Assembly: GCA_963677015.1 (NCBI GenBank)
Contig: OY781533.1
Location: forward strand, 1,736,001-1,800,000
Direction of reading: 5' to 3'
Source of the DNA: G963556115 sp963677015
GTDB taxonomy: Bacteria; Planctomycetota; SZUA-567
DNA: 64,000 nt
Positions 60,368-64,000 of the stretch are shown piece by piece. The stretch's first letter is position 1, and each line of letters begins with the position of its first letter. The position numbers and the translations under genes are program-made. The notes beneath the pieces were generated by a model that saw nothing but the letters and a program-made list of their open reading frames with translations, searched no databases and was not told the origin of the DNA.

Positions 60368-61354
60368 TTAGCGCCAGCATGCGCAGAAGTGTGCTGGCGT
60401 TACCTGATTGAGCTCGGGCTCTTCTTTAATGCAACGCTCAAAGGTATACTTACAGCGGTCCTGAAAATTGCAACCGTGAGGGTGTTCAAAAATGCTGGGG
60501 ACACTTCCTTCTATTGAAAACAGGCGTTTACGTTCACCGGTTAACAACGGTACGCTTTTGAGCAGAGCTTCAGTATACGGATGGCGTGGAGACTTAAAAA
60601 GTTCTGCCGTAGAAGCTTTTTCAACTATCCTGCCGGCATACATTACACAGACTTCATGAGCTACTTCCGCAATAACTCCGAGATCATGAGTAATAAACAG
60701 AATACTCATCCCGTATTCTTTCTGCAGTGCCTGCAATAAGTCGAGTATTTGTGCCTGAACAGTAACATCGAGGGCTGTTGTCGGTTCATCAGCGATCAAC
60801 AGCTGCGGCTTGCAGATAATAGCCATCGCAATCATGACCCTCTGCTTCATACCACCAGATAATTCATGCGGATAACGTTTGAGCATGCTCTGCGCATCAG
60901 CGATACCGACATCACTCAAAACCTTGATGGCTTCGGAGACAGCCGCGTTTGTACCTATTCTTTTATGAGCAAGCAGTGCTTCGACCACCTGATTTCCTAT
61001 GGTATATACCGGATTTAGACTGGTCATCGGTTCCTGAAAAATCATGGCAATTTCAGAACCGCGAATCTGCTGCATTGATTTCTCGTTTAAGCCTAGTAAT
61101 TCTTTTGAATTCAGATTTACACTACCACTGACAGCTGAGATCCTGGGATCAAGCAATTGCATCAATGCCAGACTGGTGACACTCTTACCACTCCCTGATT
61201 CACCAACCAATCCCAAAGTACGACCTTTGGGGATTGAAAAATCAATCCCGGTTACGGCTTCAGCTTTACGACCGGTAACATCAAAAGTAACTGACAGGTT
61301 ACTGACAGAGAGAACACTGTCAGCAACCTGCTTAGACTCATTCTGCTTTAACAA
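60368..61354 (-). CDS. Oligopeptide/dipeptide ABC transporter ATPase (OppD/DppD)
   Basis: A 328-residue ABC ATPase. Walker A is GESGSGKS (51-58), the signature is LSGGMKQRV, Walker B is LLIADEPTTALD, and the C-terminal Opp-type extension has two Cys (FQDRCKYTFERC), the OppD iron-sulfur-like region. It starts with TTG, seven bases after AAGGTG, and overlaps fucU by seven bases. Permeases, the partner OppF and the binding protein are not in the window, so it is an isolated subunit here. Confidence 0.93.
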   Translation of the reverse strand: MLKQNESKQVADSVLSVSNLSVTFDVTGRKAEAVTGIDFSIPKGRTLGLVGESGSGKSVTSLALMQLLDPRISAVSGSVNLNSKELLGLNEKSMQQIRGSEIAMIFQEPMTSLNPVYTIGNQVVEALLAHKRIGTNAAVSEAIKVLSDVGIADAQSMLKRYPHELSGGMKQRVMIAMAIICKPQLLIADEPTTALDVTVQAQILDLLQALQKEYGMSILFITHDLGVIAEVAHEVCVMYAGRIVEKASTAELFKSPRHPYTEALLKSVPLLTGERKRLFSIEGSVPSIFEHPHGCNFQDRCKYTFERCIKEEPELNQVTPAHFCACWR

Positions 61355-61779
61355 GGAGTGACACCTTTTTTAAGAATGATATTGCCGTACTTAGCGACAT
61401 CACCAGTAAGTACAATCGCAAATGCTTCTTTAGCCCGATCATAAAAACTGAAACGTTCCATTCGCGTAATTGCCGGAGCGTTTGGAGCATACTTCTTAAT
61501 CGGGACCAGGAATCTTTCTTCAACTGCCGGATCAAGCTCATCGCCTGGAGCCGGTGTCATCATTACCAGTGGATCATCAACATATGAATCAATTTCAAAC
61601 AGCGGCATAATACCTTCCAGAAGTACATCGACAGGAATACCATCTGCTCGTACTACTGTAGGATTGAATGCCTCAGCAGGGAAGTGTGCATCACTAAGCA
61701 CAATTTCATCCCCATGCCCCATAGAAGCCAGAATCATCAGTAATTCAGGGCTTAATACCGGTGAAATTCCCTTTAACAT
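61348..61779 (-). CDS. fucU: RbsD/FucU-family mutarotase
   Basis: A 143-residue sugar mutarotase. MLKGISPVLSPELL and MGHGDEIVLSDAHFP (His22) are typical of FucU, and KYGNIILKKGV of its C-terminus. It interconverts anomers of L-fucose or a similar sugar. AAAGGAGA lies before the ATG. Its linkage to an Opp-type ATPase, overlapping it by seven bases, is unexpected; no fucose catabolism gene is near. Confidence 0.9.
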   Translation of the reverse strand: MLKGISPVLSPELLMILASMGHGDEIVLSDAHFPAEAFNPTVVRADGIPVDVLLEGIMPLFEIDSYVDDPLVMMTPAPGDELDPAVEERFLVPIKKYAPNAPAITRMERFSFYDRAKEAFAIVLTGDVAKYGNIILKKGVTPC

Positions 61780-61830
61780 TATTTTCTCCTTTAAAAAATA
61801 CTAACCTATACACACGCAAACGATAAATGG

Positions 61831-62874
61831 TTACATTTTATTTGCTCTAAGCTGCCCACATGCAGCATCAATATCTCTACCCTTTTCCTCCCGCAGCAGA
61901 ACATTATAGCCATGAGCTTCGAGTGTACTCTGAAAAGCCCTGACCTTATCGGCAGGCGGCGCAGTATAATCACAACCGGCAGTCGGGTTCAACGGAATCA
62001 GATTGATTTTACAGTCCAGTCCTTTTAAAAGTTCTACCAGCTCCCGGGCCTGTTTTTTACTACTGTTTATTTTATCTATCAGGCAATACTCTATTGTGAT
62101 ATTCCTGCTGGCCGTTTTTGAAAATTCCCGCAAAGAGTTAATAAGTTCCGGTAGCCTCCATTTAACTGCAGTAGGTATCAGCTGCTCACGCAGCTTCTGC
62201 TCTGGTGCATGCAGAGATATTGCCAGACGATAATTACAGCCGAGTTCAATAAGCCTGTGTATTCCAGAAATAACCCCAACAGTAGAAATAGTTATTTTTC
62301 TACCCCCGATATGCATACCATTCTCATCCTGAAGTATTTTACAGGTATTCAGTACATTATCCAGATTGAGCAGCGGTTCACCCATCCCCATGAAGACAAT
62401 ATTGCTTATACCTTTACCATCTATCTGATAGCAGCGACGATCAACGGTATATATCTGTTCAAGAATCTCTGCCGAACTTAGATTCCTTTCAAATCCGCTC
62501 TGGCCTGTTGCACAGAAGGTGCATCCAATCGGACATCCGCTCATGCATGAGACACATACGGTTCTGCGGTTACCTTTTATTTCACGGATCAGTACGCTTT
62601 CAATAAGAGTACCTTCTTCAGCGGATTCAAAAAGCCATTTTTCCGTCAGGCCATCACTCGAAACTTTATGTTCAACCTCTTTGAGAAAACTCAAAGTGTA
62701 CCGCTCGGCTATTTTTTCCTTTAAAACAGCCGAAATATTGCGCATCGCATCGAAATTTACCACTCTTTTCTGGTGAAGCCATTGCCACAGCTGCTTAGCC
62801 CGAAATTTCTTCTCCCCCATCTCCTCCATCGCAGCAGACAATTCAGAAAAATCCAGCCCTAAAATACTTTTCAT
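61831..62874 (-). CDS. rlmN: 23S rRNA/tRNA adenine-C2 methyltransferase RlmN
   Basis: A 347-residue radical SAM enzyme that methylates A2503 of 23S rRNA and A37 of some tRNAs. The cluster motif C-x3-C-x2-C is Cys114, Cys118 and Cys121. The methyl-carrying Cys is Cys339 in DAACGQL near the C-terminus. GGAG lies before the ATG. It is a single gene next to tRNA-Sec. Confidence 0.96.
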   Translation of the reverse strand: MKSILGLDFSELSAAMEEMGEKKFRAKQLWQWLHQKRVVNFDAMRNISAVLKEKIAERYTLSFLKEVEHKVSSDGLTEKWLFESAEEGTLIESVLIREIKGNRRTVCVSCMSGCPIGCTFCATGQSGFERNLSSAEILEQIYTVDRRCYQIDGKGISNIVFMGMGEPLLNLDNVLNTCKILQDENGMHIGGRKITISTVGVISGIHRLIELGCNYRLAISLHAPEQKLREQLIPTAVKWRLPELINSLREFSKTASRNITIEYCLIDKINSSKKQARELVELLKGLDCKINLIPLNPTAGCDYTAPPADKVRAFQSTLEAHGYNVLLREEKGRDIDAACGQLRANKM

Positions 62875-62904
62875 ATTACTCCAAATTTAAACAAACAGAT
62901 TGTT

Positions 62905-62999
62905 TGGCGGAGGTGCGAGGGAATCGAACCCACCCAGAACATTGTCTGCCCTGCACCGGTTTTGAAGACCGGGCCGACCACCAGACCGAACCCACCTCC
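62905..62999 (-). tRNA. selC: tRNA-Sec (anticodon TCA)
   Basis: Read on the minus strand, the acceptor stem starts GGAGGTG at 62999 and pairs with CACCTCC, followed by G and an encoded CCA (62907-62905). The anticodon loop is CTTCAAA, giving TCA, on a CCGGT/ACCGG stem. A six-pair D stem with a four-base loop and a long variable arm are as expected for tRNA-Sec, and the length is 95 with CCA. The eighth acceptor pair would be G-G and one T-stem pair T-T. It inserts selenocysteine at UGA when SelA, SelB and SelD are present. Confidence 0.92.
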
Positions 63000-63088
63000 A
63001 TTTATCACTTAAGTTCATTATACATAAACCTAAATATGCTGACAATAGAAATATATCCTGTACGATATTGCTATATTCATGCAACTTG

Positions 63089-63116
63089 TTGACATAAGCT
63101 GATTACAATATACAAT
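63089..63116 (+). promoter_or_regulatory. Promoter for thiH
   Basis: TTGACA (63089-63094) and TACAAT (63111-63116) are 16 bases apart. A transcript start near 63123 leaves about 38 bases to the ATG, too short for a TPP riboswitch. Confidence 0.6.
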
Positions 63117-63160
63117 AAGATATGAATTTAAAATTATTTTATCGCCAACAGGGGTACAAA

Positions 63161-64000
63161 ATGTCAATAATCTACGAAGAACTCTGTAAACGTGGTCTGG
63201 AAACGAATAATCCAGAAATCCACGACCAGTTAAGTTCTATAACTTCAGAAGATGTTCTCAAAGAACTTGCACAGCCAATCAAACCTTTCTCTTTCCAGCG
63301 GGCTATGACCTTTCTAAGCCCCGCAGCAGAAAAACATCTGGAAGCAATGGCTAAAGCCGCCTATCAGGTTACCAGACAACGTTTCGGGAACACAATGGCA
63401 TTATACGCTCCACTTTATGTGAGCAACTACTGCTGTAACAAGTGCATATATTGCGGATTTAACAGCACCCACAGTATTAAGCGCTCTCGTTTAACCATTG
63501 CTGAGGCAATTAGTGAAGCTAAAGAAATACGCAAAGCCGGCTTCACCGATCTTCTTCTGGTTACCGGCGAAGATCCTGCTAAAATTTCAATTGATTATCT
63601 TTGTGAATTATCTACCGCGCTGCGTGAAATTTTTGCCACTATTTCAATAGAAATATATCCGGTTGATGAAGAAGGATATCATAAAATGTTCCTTGCCGGT
63701 GTTGACGGTATGACATTATATCAGGAGACCTACGATAGTAAGCTTTACCCCAGTTTTCATCCGTCAGGACCAAAAGCTGATTATGCTTACCGTCTCACAG
63801 TTCCCGAAAATGCAGCTAAAGCTGGTATGCGTCAGATCGGGATAGGTGCGCTATTAGGGTTGAGCGACTGGCGTTATGAAGCATTATGTGTCGCCACACA
63901 CGCAGAGGTTCTGATCAAGAATTACTGGCGCAGCAAAGTATCTATATCCTTCCCGAGAATGCGTCCGGCTGAAGGTGTAAACCCTGAATGGCTACGTCCG
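63161..64000 (+). CDS. thiH: 2-iminoacetate synthase ThiH, 5' part
   Basis: The frame is open to the window end; 280 residues are visible of a family of about 370. ThiH is a radical SAM tyrosine lyase making dehydroglycine for the thiazole of thiamine. The cluster motif is Cys91-x3-Cys95-x2-Cys98, with an extra Cys92. The GALLGLSDWR and SFPRMRPAEG segments match ThiH better than HydG, the related hydrogenase maturase. AGGGG lies six bases before the ATG. The rest of the gene and any thi partners are outside. Confidence 0.9.
   Translation, partial: MSIIYEELCKRGLETNNPEIHDQLSSITSEDVLKELAQPIKPFSFQRAMTFLSPAAEKHLEAMAKAAYQVTRQRFGNTMALYAPLYVSNYCCNKCIYCGFNSTHSIKRSRLTIAEAISEAKEIRKAGFTDLLLVTGEDPAKISIDYLCELSTALREIFATISIEIYPVDEEGYHKMFLAGVDGMTLYQETYDSKLYPSFHPSGPKADYAYRLTVPENAAKAGMRQIGIGALLGLSDWRYEALCVATHAEVLIKNYWRSKVSISFPRMRPAEGVNPEWLRP

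Noticed and set aside
60370..60400. Hairpin GCGCCAGCA...TGCTGGCGT
   Set aside because: It lies at the 3' end of the oppD-like coding region and has no T run on either side, so I did not call it a terminator.
63001..63160. TPP riboswitch before thiH
   Set aside because: The leader after the likely promoter is only about 38 bases and lacks the conserved thi-box elements.
63161..64000. HydG hydrogenase maturase in place of ThiH
   Set aside because: HydG would fit the hydrogenase, but the GALLGLSDWR and SFPRMRPAEG segments match ThiH better. The missing C-terminus, where HydG has extra Cys, could settle it.

Overview
The window looks like chromosome of an AT-rich, anaerobic, probably Gram-negative bacterium. 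The main evidence is an NADH-linked [FeFe]-hydrogenase operon, a selenocysteine tRNA, a radical-SAM ThiH, a secreted parvulin-type chaperone and a DUF3536-type GH57 enzyme. A member of the PVC group (Lentisphaerota-like) or a deep deltaproteobacterial-type lineage would fit, but I cannot fix the phylum by eye. I see no insertion sequence, prophage, CRISPR array or rRNA operon. Nearly all genes are intact and closely packed, with good ribosome binding sites.

Layout. 1-765 is the end of a FecR-like surface protein. 924-3629 encodes a cation P-type ATPase. 3744-7070 (minus) carries an exonuclease-DinG helicase and a GNAT enzyme. 7221-9883 (plus) is a tight thpR-rluA-asnS operon. 9956-11547 (minus) holds a degenerate receiver protein and an NrnA-type DHH phosphoesterase. 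11789-14251 is the GH57 gene. 14253-18851 (minus) has comF, an FlhB-C-like gene, a TPR-sulfotransferase, a SurA-like isomerase and a nitroreductase. 18864-19778 is a receiver/RsbW-type kinase fusion. 19865-23998 (minus) is hydCBA. 24612-26527 is leuA with a complete leucine-rich leader-peptide attenuator. 26584-29208 (minus) encodes two membrane proteins with SCP2-like domains, one also with a flavodoxin-like domain.

The centre (29438-44710, almost all minus) is a chemosensory region in two operons. The first is cheA-cheD-cheR-cheB-cheD-HDOD-cheY-cheX. The second is ptsN-cheA-receiver-cheB-cheY-receiver/cheX. They contain no receptors, no free-standing CheW and no flagellar or pilus genes. 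A receiver/PilZ-like protein and proA lie between them. One CheD has lost its catalytic Cys and His, and the second CheA carries a MshEN-like module.

The last third is mostly housekeeping: M42 peptidase, a small coupled ORF, an HDOD protein, a methyltransferase, obg, yciI, a Nudix hydrolase, msrA, leuS, sppA, a large protein with an embedded HPr-like domain, pepA, an XRE-cupin regulator with an acyl-CoA synthetase, an Opp-type ATPase with fucU, rlmN, tRNA-Sec and the start of thiH.

The points most worth following are the leucine attenuator, the receptor-less chemosensory locus with its inactive CheD and PtsN link, the flavodoxin-SCP2-membrane fusion with its paralogue, the HPr-domain protein, and a shared palindrome (core TAACATATGTTA) in front of two unrelated genes.
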